Of a stretch of 64,000 bases of DNA, positions 16,761 through 26,061 are shown piece by piece (position 1 is the stretch's first letter; the number at the start of each line of letters is the position of its first letter). The notes below the pieces were generated by a model. That model was not told the origin of the DNA. It searched no databases and saw nothing but the letters and a program-made list of their open reading frames with translations. The DNA lies in NCBI GenBank assembly GCA_902599315.1, contig CACKEY010000001.1, forward strand, positions 237,328-301,327. Reading direction: 5' to 3'. The translations under genes and the position numbers were made by a program. This stretch comes from an uncultured SAR86 cluster bacterium (GTDB lineage Bacteria; Pseudomonadota; Gammaproteobacteria; Magnimaribacterales; D2472).

Positions 16761-17629
16761 AACACTTAGCTAATTTAGCTATCGCTGCAGGAGTTTTTAT
16801 TTTTACAAAGCTCTACGCTGAGATAATTTCTTTTAATAGTATCGATTTTGAGGGCGCAAACTTAGTTGGCCAGATTTTAGTTATGGCTTTTGTTATTCAG
16901 TGGATAGTTTATATCCCTGCTTTTGTTTTTAAAACCGAAAAGTTTTATGACATTACAGGTAGCTTTACCTACATTGGGACTATTTTATTTGCTTTGTATG
17001 CATCTAGCAGTTTTCAAAATCTTAAGCTTGGCAACATATTTATTGGTTTGGCCATAATTATCTGGGCAATCAGACTGGGCTCATTTTTATTTATGAGGAT
17101 TCACAAAGATAAAAAAGATGGAAGATTTGATTCTATCAAAACATCTTTTTCACAATTCTTTATGACATGGACATTGCAAGGCATGTGGGTTTTTATATGT
17201 TCATCTGCAGCTCTAATAGCTATTGCCAATCCATCAGGTGTTCCCATAAATAGTGTATTTATATTAGGACTTTTTATGTTTATATTTGGTTTTGCAATTG
17301 AGGTAATAGCTGACAATCAAAAGTCCGCATTTCGATCAATTCCAGAAAACAAAGACTCTTTCATCAATGAAGGACTTTGGGCTAGATCCAGACATCCCAA
17401 TTACTTCGGTGAAATTACCCTTTGGGCTGGTATAACGGTAATGGGCATATCTACTTTTGAAGGCATGAATTATCTAGCAATTTTCTCACCTATCTTCTCT
17501 TACTTGCTTTTAGTATATGTTAGTGGCGTAAGATTGCTTGAGCTCAGGGGGCATAAAAAGTGGGGCCATCTTAAGGATTATCAAGATTATAAAAAAAATA
17601 CCCCAAAACTTATCCCAAGGATATTCTAA
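16757..17629 (+). CDS. DUF1295 family membrane protein (steroid 5-alpha-reductase-like fold)
   Basis: From GTG 16757, which overlaps the upstream TGA in a GTGA junction and follows GGGAGG at 16747-16752, the product is 290 residues. An ATG at 16739 in the same frame is possible but lies before that Shine-Dalgarno run. The protein has seven or more membrane segments and the hallmark NEGLWARSRHPNYFGEITLWAG near residue 205, shared by DUF1295, 5-alpha-reductases and isoprenylcysteine methyltransferase-like enzymes. An NADPH-dependent lipid reductase activity is possible, but the substrate is unknown. Confidence 0.85.
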   Translation: MKHLANLAIAAGVFIFTKLYAEIISFNSIDFEGANLVGQILVMAFVIQWIVYIPAFVFKTEKFYDITGSFTYIGTILFALYASSSFQNLKLGNIFIGLAIIIWAIRLGSFLFMRIHKDKKDGRFDSIKTSFSQFFMTWTLQGMWVFICSSAALIAIANPSGVPINSVFILGLFMFIFGFAIEVIADNQKSAFRSIPENKDSFINEGLWARSRHPNYFGEITLWAGITVMGISTFEGMNYLAIFSPIFSYLLLVYVSGVRLLELRGHKKWGHLKDYQDYKKNTPKLIPRIF

Positions 17630-17799
17630 GCGTTAACTTTTTTAAGAATTCTTGAAAAAATGCTTTAATACTGTAAAAAATAAGTTGCATGTTAGTGTCA
17701 CCATTTTATGCAAAATTGGTTACAATCTCATTATTATAAAAGTTTGAATAATTTCGCTACGCTGTTAGACTAGTGAACCATTTTTCAAAGGGGAAAAAT

Positions 17800-18552
17800 A
17801 TGTTAAAAAAAAGCCTAGTAGCTCTTACTATGTTGTCAACATTTGTTGTGGCATCAGAGATGGAGCTTGTATTAGAAGTTGGTAGAGATAACACTGAGCT
17901 TTCAGCTAAATCTCAAGCAAAAATAGATGCCACCGAATCAGATACAGATAAATTAATCAATGAGTTTAAAGTTGTCTCAAAACAAGTCGAGGGATTAAAA
18001 TTATATAACGCACAAAAAAGAATCCAAATCCAAGCTCAACTTGATTTAATGGATAAATATGATGAGCAGCTGGTTCAAGTTGTTGTCATGCAAAGACAGA
18101 TTCCGCCTCTTGCACAAAGGATGCTTGAAGGGCTTGAGAAATATGTCAATCTTGACACACCGTTCCATATAGAAGAAAGAAGGCAAAGGCTGGACCTTGT
18201 AAGAGCATCTTTATCAAATCCAAAAGTTACTGCCTCAGAGCAGGTTAGACAAATTCTAGAGGCATACAACATTGAAGCTGAATATGGCAGAAAGCTTGAT
18301 GCTTATGATGAGACCATTGTTTTAGACGGCCAAGAAGTTGTGGTTAATATACTTAGAGTAGGAAGATTAGGCATGTTTTTCCAGTCTAAGGATGAGAGAA
18401 AAACAGGATATTACGATAATGAAACGGGTACATGGGAAGAGCTATCTGGAAGTTACAGGGTAACTGTAAGAGATGGAATTAGAATGGCACAGAAATTAGC
18501 ACCCATGGATATCATGATGCTCCCTGTAGTATATAGAGGAGACGCACTATGA
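17800..18552 (+). CDS. DUF3450 periplasmic protein of the TonB2/TtpC system
   Basis: From ATG 17800 (after AAAGGGG) the product is 250 residues with a signal peptide ending near ...STFVVASEM. The frame extends back to a GTG at 17773, which lacks a comparable ribosome site. Residues about 30-110 form a long helical, probably coiled-coil segment, followed by a compact C-terminal part with VVVNILRVGRLGMFFQSKDERKTGYYDNETGTWEEL, typical of DUF3450. Such genes lead TonB2-type clusters in marine gammaproteobacteria. It overlaps ttpC in an ATGA junction. Its exact role is not established. Confidence 0.82.
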   Translation: MLKKSLVALTMLSTFVVASEMELVLEVGRDNTELSAKSQAKIDATESDTDKLINEFKVVSKQVEGLKLYNAQKRIQIQAQLDLMDKYDEQLVQVVVMQRQIPPLAQRMLEGLEKYVNLDTPFHIEERRQRLDLVRASLSNPKVTASEQVRQILEAYNIEAEYGRKLDAYDETIVLDGQEVVVNILRVGRLGMFFQSKDERKTGYYDNETGTWEELSGSYRVTVRDGIRMAQKLAPMDIMMLPVVYRGDAL

Positions 18553-19931
18553 AAAATTTAAAAAACTATCTTCTTACTTGCGCTCTTATTTTTTCGTTTG
18601 ACATAGGCTCCCAGGAAGATTCTGATGGTGAGCCAACAACAATTCAAGGCTTGCTTCAGTTAGTTGAGCAAGGCAGAACATCTGAGCAGAATGTAAATAC
18701 TCAACGTGAGGCCGAGTTTTTAGTTAATAAAAATCAACAAGCTGCAAAGCTAGCCGCAGAAAAAAGAGAATTAGCAAGACAGGAGAGGATTGCTGATCAA
18801 CTTGAAGCTGAGTATAAGAAAAATGATGCTATTTTAGTTGTAAAGGAAGCAGCTTATAAAAAAGAGTTGGGCTCATTGGTAGAGCTTTTTGGTCATTTGC
18901 AAAGTTCAGCAGGTGAAGCTAGCTCTTTATTTGCGGATTCTCTCACTTCTGCCCAGTATGGAAGAGAAAGAGAAACATTTTTAAATGATCTATCTGCAAA
19001 AATGTCTAGTGCTACAGAGCTTCCGACAATCAGAGAGCTTGAGGGCTTATGGTATGAATTGCAAAGAGAGATGGTCGCTGGCTCTGAGGTTGTTAGCTTT
19101 AATACCAATGTAATCAATCTTGATGGCGAATCTGAAAATTGCATTGTTACTAGAGTGGGACTTTATAATGCTATTTGTGATGGTAAATATCTTGAATACA
19201 TTGGTAGCAAAGGACAATATGCATTTTTAGGTAAGCAGCCTGAAGGTAGGTATGTAAGCTCTGCAAACAAATTATCTAATGCTGATCCTGGCGATGTTGT
19301 TAAGTTTGGAGTTGACCCAACTGGTCCAGTTGGTGGCAGCTTGCTTGCAAATTTAATTCAAAATCCAAGTCTTATGGAAAGAGTTAATCAAGGTCGAGAA
19401 GTTGGATACATTATTATAATCGTTGGTTTGTTTGGTATCGGTGTAGCTTTTTGGAAACTGTTTACTTTATACAACATGGGTGTTGCTGTAAAAAAACAAG
19501 CAAAATCAAAGTCTCATGATCAAAACAATCCACTAGGAAGAGTCTTAGCTGTTGGTGAACAGCACATGGGCAAAGATATAGAAACGCTAGAGTTAAAACT
19601 TGCCGAGGCAATAATGGCAGAGAGGCCTGCCATTGAGAGAGGCATTCCTGTTGTAAAAATTATATCTGTTGTTGCTCCGCTTGCTGGATTACTCGGAACT
19701 GTTACAGGTATGATTGTTACCTTCCAGCAAATTACATTATTTGGTACTGGAGATCCAAAAATTATGGCAGGAGGAATTTCACAAGCTCTTGTCACAACTG
19801 TTTTAGGTCTTGTAGTTGCTATTCCAACAACACTTTTACATTCTTTTGCTAATTCATCTGCAAGAGGAATCATTAATGTTCTAGAAGAACAAAGTACAGG
19901 AATAGTAGCAGAACATTCTGATTCAAAGTAA
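18549..19931 (+). CDS. ttpC: TtpC-like MotA/TolQ/ExbB proton channel protein with long periplasmic region
   Basis: The 460-residue protein starts with a signal-like segment (NYLLTCALIFSFDIGSQ). It continues with a coiled-coil region rich in Ala, Gln and Glu (about residues 35-110) and a globular periplasmic part, and ends in a MotA/TolQ/ExbB channel domain with three membrane helices. The channel signature APLAGLLGTVTGMIVTFQQI is near residue 378. This architecture is that of TtpC, the extra fourth component of the Vibrio TonB2 system, thought to couple the proton motive force to TonB2 across the periplasm. Its stop is seven bases from exbB. Confidence 0.87.
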   Translation: MKNLKNYLLTCALIFSFDIGSQEDSDGEPTTIQGLLQLVEQGRTSEQNVNTQREAEFLVNKNQQAAKLAAEKRELARQERIADQLEAEYKKNDAILVVKEAAYKKELGSLVELFGHLQSSAGEASSLFADSLTSAQYGRERETFLNDLSAKMSSATELPTIRELEGLWYELQREMVAGSEVVSFNTNVINLDGESENCIVTRVGLYNAICDGKYLEYIGSKGQYAFLGKQPEGRYVSSANKLSNADPGDVVKFGVDPTGPVGGSLLANLIQNPSLMERVNQGREVGYIIIIVGLFGIGVAFWKLFTLYNMGVAVKKQAKSKSHDQNNPLGRVLAVGEQHMGKDIETLELKLAEAIMAERPAIERGIPVVKIISVVAPLAGLLGTVTGMIVTFQQITLFGTGDPKIMAGGISQALVTTVLGLVVAIPTTLLHSFANSSARGIINVLEEQSTGIVAEHSDSK

Positions 19932-19938
19932 TTAGCTA

Positions 19939-20463
19939 ATGTTTTACGCGATAACTGAAGCTTTTAACACCCTTAGGGATTTTATGTCCGCTGGAGGAAG
20001 TGTTCTTTGGTTGATTGCAATCCTTGCAGCTTTTATGTGGGCAATTATTCTTGAAAGAATTTGGTATTTCAATGCCGGCCATAAAGATTACATGGGCGAG
20101 CTAAAATCTGAATGGGACTCCATTACTGATCACTCATCATGGAAGGCTCAGCAGATTAAAGATAAATTAATGTCTCAGGCAAAAGAAGCAGTCAATAGAC
20201 ACTTATCACTTATAAACACTTGCGTCGCACTTGCGCCACTTTTTGGATTATTGGGCACTGTAACAGGAATGATAGAAGTTTTTCAGGTAATGGCTTTCAC
20301 CGGTGGTGGTGATGCAAGGTCAATGGCTGGAGGAGTCTCAAAGGCAACACTTCCAACAATGGCAGGAATGACTACCGCATTATCAGGAGTTTTTGCTACT
20401 ATTTATTTAAATGCTGCTAGAAATAGAGAAGAAGGTTTAATAAAAGAAATAATAAAAAGTTAA
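19939..20463 (+). CDS. exbB: ExbB2-type biopolymer transport protein
   Basis: The 174-residue protein has three membrane helices and the MotA/TolQ/ExbB signature VALAPLFGLLGTVTGMIEVFQVMAFTGGGDARSMAGGVSKATLPTMAGM near residue 95. It is shorter than classical ExbB (about 240), as expected for the ExbB2 form. With ExbD it forms the proton-driven motor that energises TonB. Its place between ttpC and exbD is that of the Vibrio TonB2 operon. Confidence 0.92.
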   Translation: MFYAITEAFNTLRDFMSAGGSVLWLIAILAAFMWAIILERIWYFNAGHKDYMGELKSEWDSITDHSSWKAQQIKDKLMSQAKEAVNRHLSLINTCVALAPLFGLLGTVTGMIEVFQVMAFTGGGDARSMAGGVSKATLPTMAGMTTALSGVFATIYLNAARNREEGLIKEIIKS

Positions 20464-20475
20464 AAGGAGAATATT

Positions 20476-20886
20476 GTGAGAAGAAACGCTATATCAAGTG
20501 CTGTTCAAGAAGAAGAAGCAGAAATTAATATGACACCAATGCTTGATGTTGTTTTTATCATGCTCATTTTCTTTATTGTGACAGCTAATTTTATTAAAGA
20601 GCCCGGCCTTGAAATTAATAGACCAGAATCTGATACTTCAGAAACACAAGAAAATGCTGCAATTTTAATTGCTATTGGTGCTTCCGGAGAAATTTGGATG
20701 GATGGCAGAAGGATTGATGCAAGACAGGTGAAAGCTAATGTCGTTAAACTACTAGCCGATAATCCTCAGGGATCAGTGGTTATTCAAGCTGATGAAAAAG
20801 CCATGGCCGATACAATAATTAAAGTAATGGATGGTTCAAGAGAGGCCGGCGTTTATAATATATCTCTTGCTTCTGAACCTAATTAG
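20476..20886 (+). CDS. exbD: ExbD-type biopolymer transport protein
   Basis: The gene starts with GTG at 20476 after a clear AAGGAG, and encodes 136 residues. A short cytoplasmic tail is followed by one membrane helix carrying the motor aspartate (INMTPMLDVVFIMLIFFIVTANF, Asp near residue 24). The periplasmic ExbD domain then includes VVIQADEKAMADTIIKVMDGSREAGVYNISLA. The membrane Asp is the proton-carrying residue of the family. It sits 12 bases after exbB and 9 before tonB. Confidence 0.94.
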   Translation: MRRNAISSAVQEEEAEINMTPMLDVVFIMLIFFIVTANFIKEPGLEINRPESDTSETQENAAILIAIGASGEIWMDGRRIDARQVKANVVKLLADNPQGSVVIQADEKAMADTIIKVMDGSREAGVYNISLASEPN

Positions 20887-20895
20887 AGAATTCAT

Positions 20896-21612
20896 TTGAA
20901 TACAGCCAATAATAGTTTAAGTAACTTTTCGCAAACCATGGCAAGGGTGTTTGGACCATTAATAGAACTATATTACAAGGCATTTAATTACAATAAATAT
21001 CTTGCTGGATCTGGTTTTGCGGCTCTAATAACTCTTGGATTATTTTTTCTAATGGTCGCTTTGATTTCTCTAGGTGATAACAGTGTTCCTACGGACAACT
21101 CCAGAAAATTAGGAGATGTGATAATGCCTGATAGGGACATTGATACGTTATTTGATAATGTTGACAAACCCGAAGAGCCAGATCAACAACCAGAGGACAT
21201 TGCACAGCCTGAATTAGATTTGGCACCTCTGGCTGGTGTTGATGTAAGTCTGCCAAAACCAAAAGCTAATTTTGCTGGTGGCGGATCATTTTTTAGAGAT
21301 GGTGAATATATTCCATTATTTAAAGTTACTCCTATATATCCTAGAAGAGCTCAAGAAAGAGGCATTATGGGATATGCAGTTGTCGCATTTACTATTACTG
21401 AAACAGGAACGGTTGAAAATGCAGTTCCTTTGGAGGGAATGTGTGGGGATCCAACCAATCCTGAAACAGTTTATAGACAATGTTCTATATTTAATTCAGC
21501 AGCATCACGGGCAGCATTAAAATTAAAATATAAGCCTAAAATAGTTGATGGCAAAGCTGTAAGAGTAGATGATGTTCCCCACAAATTTACTTTTATTCTT
21601 GAGGAAAGCTAA
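20896..21612 (+). CDS. tonB: TonB2-like energy transducer
   Basis: The longest supported start is TTG 20896 (238 residues); ATG 20938 is an alternative. One membrane helix lies near residues 37-58, followed by an acidic, proline-containing periplasmic spacer (DKPEEPDQQPEDIAQPELDLAPL). The C-terminal TonB fold holds the block LFKVTPIYPRRAQERGIMGYAVVAFTITETG. The C-terminus contacts the TonB box of outer-membrane receptors. No receptor gene is in the window, so the transported substrates are not indicated locally. It shares the A of its TAA with the next ATG (TAATG). Confidence 0.92.
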   Translation: MNTANNSLSNFSQTMARVFGPLIELYYKAFNYNKYLAGSGFAALITLGLFFLMVALISLGDNSVPTDNSRKLGDVIMPDRDIDTLFDNVDKPEEPDQQPEDIAQPELDLAPLAGVDVSLPKPKANFAGGGSFFRDGEYIPLFKVTPIYPRRAQERGIMGYAVVAFTITETGTVENAVPLEGMCGDPTNPETVYRQCSIFNSAASRAALKLKYKPKIVDGKAVRVDDVPHKFTFILEES

Positions 21613-23093
21613 TGAAAAATTTCTTTAAAAGCCTTCTATCTTTGCTATTAATTTCTGCCTTTACCTTTAGTTCGAATTCATTATTTGCCCAAAGTAACTC
21701 AGATGGAGGTAATAATTCAGAAAAAAGAACATATAAAAAAGCTAGAGTGCTTACATCTAAGACCGCAAAAAAAGTTGTCAAAGTTGTTGAGGCACTAGAA
21801 AGACAAAAAGTTGTTAAAGTCCCAGATCCAGAAAATGAAGGTAAGTTTATTGAAAAAGAAGAAGACGATCCTGACTGGAATGAAGCAAAAAGAATCTTAA
21901 CAGAGCTATTGAATGAGCGAGCCGATTTAAAAAGTTATGACCGATCTGTAATGTGGAATTACTGGGGTTATATATATTTTAGTGAAGAGGATTATGATCA
22001 AGCAATGTATTCATATGAGCAATTATTAAAGGAGCCAGAGGCAACTATACCGCTCCGAACCGCATCCTTGCTAACTCTCGCACAATTAAACCTTGTAAAG
22101 GCAAACTGGGATAAAGGAATTCGTCTCATTCTTCAATGGATGGATGAGGTAGAAAAGGTAACCGCTCAATCGTATTATCTTCTTGCTTCTGCATATTTCC
22201 AAAAAGAAGATTATGTAAGAGCTCGCTCATCTATGGAAGAGGCTATAAGACTTGCTGAAGAAGAAGGCTATCGCCCAAAAGAAAATTGGTATGTTTTACT
22301 AGCGGCTTGCTTTAATGAGTTAAAAGATAGAAAAGTTATTAGTGCTTCATTTGCATTAGAGCAACAACTAGTTATTTATGAAATTCTTGTAAATTATTAC
22401 CCTAAAAAACTTTATTTCTTACAGCTAGGTGGAACTTACCAGCAAATGGATAGAGAAGAGGATTATATGATCACTCTTAAAGCTGCCTTTAACAAAGATC
22501 TACTTGATAAAGAGGGCGAGTATCTTGCTCTGGCCCAATTACTTCTTCTTAGCAAAAATCCCTACTGGGCTGCACAGGTACTTGTGGCCGGTCAAAATAA
22601 AAAAGTAGTAATTAAGGATGAAAAAACTGGTGAAGAAACTACAGTACCTGTTGTAAAAGATACTGAAAAAAATCTTAAACTTTTAGCTGACTCTTGGAGA
22701 ATGGCTCAAGAAATTGATAAAGCAATACCAGTCCTCGAGCAAGCAGCAAAAATGTCTAAAGAGGGCGATACCTATATTTTGTTAGGTAACCTTTATCTAT
22801 TCGAGGATAGAATAGAAGATTCAATAAGAGCAATTGAAGCCGGCTTGAAAAAAGGTAAAGTTAAAAGCAAATCACAAGCCCAATTAGTCCTTGGACAAGC
22901 TCATTTCGAAATAGAAAATTTTGATGAAGCTAAAAAACAGTTTAGAGCTGCAGCCCGCGATGAAGATAAACGTATTAAAAAGACAGCTAATTCTTGGATT
23001 AAATATGCTGAAAATGAAGAAATTAGAGTGAAAAATCTTGCTTTAAGGAGAGAGTTTATTCAACAATCCAAGGCAAAAGAAACAACCTCTTAA
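21612..23093 (+). CDS. TPR-repeat periplasmic protein of the TonB2 cluster
   Basis: The 493-residue product has a signal peptide (LLSLLLISAFTFSSNSLFAQ, cleavage after about residue 27), a low-complexity Lys-rich stretch and then several TPR-like helical repeats. Examples are YWGYIYFSEEDYDQAMYSYEQLL near residue 115, ASAYFQKEDYVRARSSMEEAIRLA near 195 and LVLGQAHFEIENFDEAKKQFRAAA near 430. A TPR protein closes the Vibrio tonB2 operon in the same position (TonB-system-associated TPR). It probably supports assembly or substrate coupling of the TonB2 machine, but the role is inferred from position. Its end overlaps the convergent folA by four bases. Confidence 0.85.
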   Translation: MKNFFKSLLSLLLISAFTFSSNSLFAQSNSDGGNNSEKRTYKKARVLTSKTAKKVVKVVEALERQKVVKVPDPENEGKFIEKEEDDPDWNEAKRILTELLNERADLKSYDRSVMWNYWGYIYFSEEDYDQAMYSYEQLLKEPEATIPLRTASLLTLAQLNLVKANWDKGIRLILQWMDEVEKVTAQSYYLLASAYFQKEDYVRARSSMEEAIRLAEEEGYRPKENWYVLLAACFNELKDRKVISASFALEQQLVIYEILVNYYPKKLYFLQLGGTYQQMDREEDYMITLKAAFNKDLLDKEGEYLALAQLLLLSKNPYWAAQVLVAGQNKKVVIKDEKTGEETTVPVVKDTEKNLKLLADSWRMAQEIDKAIPVLEQAAKMSKEGDTYILLGNLYLFEDRIEDSIRAIEAGLKKGKVKSKSQAQLVLGQAHFEIENFDEAKKQFRAAARDEDKRIKKTANSWIKYAENEEIRVKNLALRREFIQQSKAKETTS

Positions 23094-23593
23094 TTTCTAA
23101 TATAGGTCTCAACTAAAAAATCATACTCGTTTTCTTCATCTTTTTTAAAAGACTCATTTGAAATCATTGACCATTCTGTAAAATCGAGGCGAGGGTAAAA
23201 TACATCTCCGTCAATATCACAATTAACCCTGGTGAGAACTAACTTGTTCACTAAGTTAATACTCTCTTTAAAAATATATCCGCCTCCAATTAGTACAACC
23301 TCTTCAGCTAAGTTATTTTCTTTATTCCAATCTGTTGCTTCAGATATTGCTTGCTCTAGAGAATTTACTATTTGAATTTCACCCGTTGATGATAGGGTTG
23401 ATGATATTACAATATTTTTTCTATTTGGTAGCGGTCTCCCAATTGATTCAAAAGTTTTCCTGCCCATTACAATGACTTTGTTTTGGGTATAAGCACTGAA
23501 GTGCTGGAGATCTTTCTTTAATTTCCATGGCAAGTCATTGTTCACACCTATTACATAGTTATTAGACAATGCGACTAAATGTGAAATTATCAT
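23090..23593 (-). CDS. folA: Dihydrofolate reductase
   Basis: The 167-residue enzyme begins MIISHLVALSNNYVIGVNNDLPWKLKKDLQHF, with the substrate-binding Asp replaced as usual within the LPW..K.D(L) block. It continues with VIVMGRKTFESIGRPLPNRKNIVIS near residue 43 and EVVLIGGGYIFKESI near 110, the NADPH-binding signature. It regenerates tetrahydrofolate from the dihydrofolate made by ThyA. It is the last gene of the rppH-tauE-lgt-thyA-folA run, five bases after thyA. Confidence 0.96.
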   Translation of the reverse strand: MIISHLVALSNNYVIGVNNDLPWKLKKDLQHFSAYTQNKVIVMGRKTFESIGRPLPNRKNIVISSTLSSTGEIQIVNSLEQAISEATDWNKENNLAEEVVLIGGGYIFKESINLVNKLVLTRVNCDIDGDVFYPRLDFTEWSMISNESFKKDEENEYDFLVETYIRN

Positions 23594-23598
23594 TTTAT

Positions 23599-24465
23599 CT
23601 ATATTGCCATTTTTGCTTTTAAAGCTGGGTGAGATTCATAGCCTTCTAAAATAAAATCACTAACAGAGCAATTTTTTAGCTCATCAATCGAGTCTAGCTG
23701 AGGCATTATTAGCTTTGGAAGTTTTTTAGGTATTCTTGTGAGCTGTTCTTCAACTTGCTCTAAACTATTTTTGTAAATATGCGCGTCGCCAAATGTATGA
23801 ATAAATTCTCCAGGAACCAGGTTTAAGATATTTGCCAAAATTGACTGCAGTAATGCATAGCTTGCAATATTAAAAGGAACCCCTAAAAACATATCCGCGC
23901 TCCTTTGATACATTTGACATGATAAGCGACCGCTTTCTGAAACATAGAATTGAGACATGACATGACATGGAGGCAATGCCATAGAATCAAGTTGCTCGAC
24001 GTTCCAGGCACTCAAAATATGCCTTCTTCCGTTGGGGTTAGAGTTAATTTCATTAAGCAATTTTTTAATTTGATCCACGCCACCCCAATTTCTCCATTGG
24101 ACTCCATATACTGGCCCAAGTTTTTTTGTAATATCATTATTTTCGTAACCAAGCTCAATACCTTGATTGTCAGCATTATCAGTCCAAATAGTAGAGAATT
24201 TACTTAAATCAGTTAGCTCAGATCTATCTTTTTCAAATCTAATTTCAGCTAATCTACGCTCATCATCTGAGCCTTCAAGAAACCATAATAATTCTGATAC
24301 AACACCTTTCCATGCAAGTGATTTAGTTGTAACCGCAGGAAATCCGTCTTTAAGATCAAAACGGATTTGATGACCAAAAGACGAAATTACTCCCGTTCCA
24401 GTTCTATCATCACGATCTTCACCGTTTTTAAGAATGTGATCTAAGAGGTCAAGATATTGCTTCAT
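23599..24465 (-). CDS. thyA: Thymidylate synthase
   Basis: The 288-residue enzyme has the N-terminal DRTGTGVISSFGHQIRFDL phosphate loop and the catalytic cysteine in LPPCHVMSQFYV near residue 170. The folate and dUMP region is QRSADMFLGVPFNIASYALL, with a terminal HPALKAKMAI. It is somewhat longer than E. coli ThyA (264) because of an insertion near residues 75-105. ThyA methylates dUMP to dTMP and turns methylene-THF into DHF, which the next gene folA reduces. Its start overlaps the end of lgt by 17 bases. Confidence 0.97.
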   Translation of the reverse strand: MKQYLDLLDHILKNGEDRDDRTGTGVISSFGHQIRFDLKDGFPAVTTKSLAWKGVVSELLWFLEGSDDERRLAEIRFEKDRSELTDLSKFSTIWTDNADNQGIELGYENNDITKKLGPVYGVQWRNWGGVDQIKKLLNEINSNPNGRRHILSAWNVEQLDSMALPPCHVMSQFYVSESGRLSCQMYQRSADMFLGVPFNIASYALLQSILANILNLVPGEFIHTFGDAHIYKNSLEQVEEQLTRIPKKLPKLIMPQLDSIDELKNCSVSDFILEGYESHPALKAKMAI

Positions 24466-25255
24466 TTTTTTTTAAAGATTTCATTAAAAGTAAAAGTCCA
24501 ATAATTATCATGGGGATGCTAAGAAGCTGACCCATGCTTAATTGTAATGCAACAAAACCCATGTGAGAATCAGGCTGCCTAAAGTATTCTACAAAAAATC
24601 TTATTGCTCCATAAGCAAGCAAAAAGGTTCCACTGATAACCCCATGTTTATTATTTTTGGCATTAACAAACATCAGTAAAATAAACAGAAATAAGCCCTC
24701 AAAAAATGCTTCATAGAGTTGCGATGGATGTCGTGTAAATCCATATGGATCTGTCGGAAAAATAAACCCCCAAGTTCCGTCAGTAGGCCTACCAAATAGC
24801 TCTCCATTCATAAAGTTCCCAATTCTGACCAAACCAAGACCAATCGGCATGGCAATACATATAGAATCTGCAAGTCTAAGAAAAGAAATCTTGTGTTGAT
24901 AGCAATAGACATACAAACTCACAATCACTCCAATCAAACCACCATGAAAGCTTAAGCCGCCTTCCCATATAAAAAATAAACTCAGTGGATTTGCTGCTAA
25001 TTGATCCAAGCCATAAAAAAACATATAGCCAAATCTTCCGCCGATCATGGCACCAAATATTAACCCATACAAAAAAACAATATCATTCACCTGATCGGAA
25101 GAGAGCTGCAATTCTCTAATGATTTGATGTTTTTTTAAATATTGAAAGATGAATATCGCTGAAAGGATCCATGTCACAGCATAATATTGAATTCTAAACC
25201 AGCCAATCTCAATTAAACTTGGGTTATTGAAGAAATCTGAAAGCTCAATGATCAA
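24449..25255 (-). CDS. lgt: Prolipoprotein diacylglyceryl transferase
   Basis: The 268-residue inner-membrane protein has about seven membrane helices. Lgt-specific blocks are GAMIGGRFGYMFFYG near residue 52, FIWEGGLSFHGGLIG near 93 and the signature GLVRIGNFMNGELFGRPTDGTWGF near 138. The ending is RFFVEYFRQPDSHMGF. Lgt adds diacylglycerol to the lipobox cysteine of prolipoproteins, which would include the M2 peptidase and the GH106-like protein of this window. Its start overlaps the TauE-like gene by four bases. Confidence 0.96.
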   Translation of the reverse strand: MIIELSDFFNNPSLIEIGWFRIQYYAVTWILSAIFIFQYLKKHQIIRELQLSSDQVNDIVFLYGLIFGAMIGGRFGYMFFYGLDQLAANPLSLFFIWEGGLSFHGGLIGVIVSLYVYCYQHKISFLRLADSICIAMPIGLGLVRIGNFMNGELFGRPTDGTWGFIFPTDPYGFTRHPSQLYEAFFEGLFLFILLMFVNAKNNKHGVISGTFLLAYGAIRFFVEYFRQPDSHMGFVALQLSMGQLLSIPMIIIGLLLLMKSLKKNEAIS

Positions 25256-26061
25256 TTTATTATTACCAAAATACCAACCAAAATTAAAAACATGCCAAAT
25301 GATATTTTTAGATTTTTCTCAGAAATAGAGTGACTTATATTTGCCCCAATTCTAGCAGTTAATATGCTCGCAAAAGAAATTGAGATAACTGCTGGCCAAA
25401 AAACATAACCAAAAGCGCCTGACGGAAGAATTGCTACTGTTGATTGTCCAAAATACATATATCCAATAGCTCCTGCGGCAGCTATTGGAACTCCACAAGC
25501 AGCTGCTGTGCCAATTCCACTTCTAATATTGTAGCCTCCAGCGATCATTAGTGGCGTGGTAAATGATCCTCCCCCGATTCCAATTATAGAAGACAAAAAT
25601 CCTATCCAAGATCCATGAATTGGAGTAATAGATTTGGATAAAGCAATAATCTTTTTATCTTTTTCAGCAAGAAACTTCGTGAAGTTAAAAATCATTTCTA
25701 TGCCAATTACAATTAAAAAAATGGTAATGATCCATTTTAAATTTTCATTTGTGAGGGTCGCTGCATACTTTGCTCCAATTACAGCACCTAAAATCATTCC
25801 CATGGATAAAGGGACCACTAGAGACCACTCAACACTCCTTTTTTTATGATGGGAAAGTGTTGATGAAATGGCTGAGAAAAATATACTTGCAAGGGATGTT
25901 CCAATTGCCATTAGAAATATTATGGAGCTCTCAAATCCCATGCCATAAAAAATTAAAATTAGTGATGGAACCAATATACTGCCTCCACCAATACCAAACA
26001 TGCCGGCTAGTAAGCCAGTAAATGCACCTAATGATAGATAAATGAGAATTTCAATTGTCAT
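25252..26061 (-). CDS. TauE/SafE (DUF81) family membrane transporter
   Basis: This 269-residue protein has eight predicted membrane segments and the two family repeats, GLLAGMFGIGGGSILVPSLILIFYGMG near residue 14 and GFLSSIIGIGGGSFTTPLMIAGG near 153. TauE/SafE proteins are proposed exporters or importers of small sulfur-containing or organic anions such as sulfite, sulfoacetate or other acids. The substrate here is unknown. The order rppH-tauE-lgt-thyA is common in gammaproteobacteria, so context does not narrow it. It overlaps rppH by 11 bases. Confidence 0.88.
   Translation of the reverse strand: MTIEILIYLSLGAFTGLLAGMFGIGGGSILVPSLILIFYGMGFESSIIFLMAIGTSLASIFFSAISSTLSHHKKRSVEWSLVVPLSMGMILGAVIGAKYAATLTNENLKWIITIFLIVIGIEMIFNFTKFLAEKDKKIIALSKSITPIHGSWIGFLSSIIGIGGGSFTTPLMIAGGYNIRSGIGTAAACGVPIAAAGAIGYMYFGQSTVAILPSGAFGYVFWPAVISISFASILTARIGANISHSISEKNLKISFGMFLILVGILVIIN

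Noticed and set aside
17636-17664. AT-rich inverted repeat around AAGAATTCTT after the DUF1295 gene, considered as a terminator
   Set aside because: The stem is almost all A-T with a G-T pair and is not followed by a run of T, so an intrinsic terminator is not supported.
19520-19873. 117-residue open frame on the minus strand within ttpC
   Set aside because: It lies wholly antisense to a clear MotA/TolQ/ExbB domain and shows no family sequence of its own; shadow frame.
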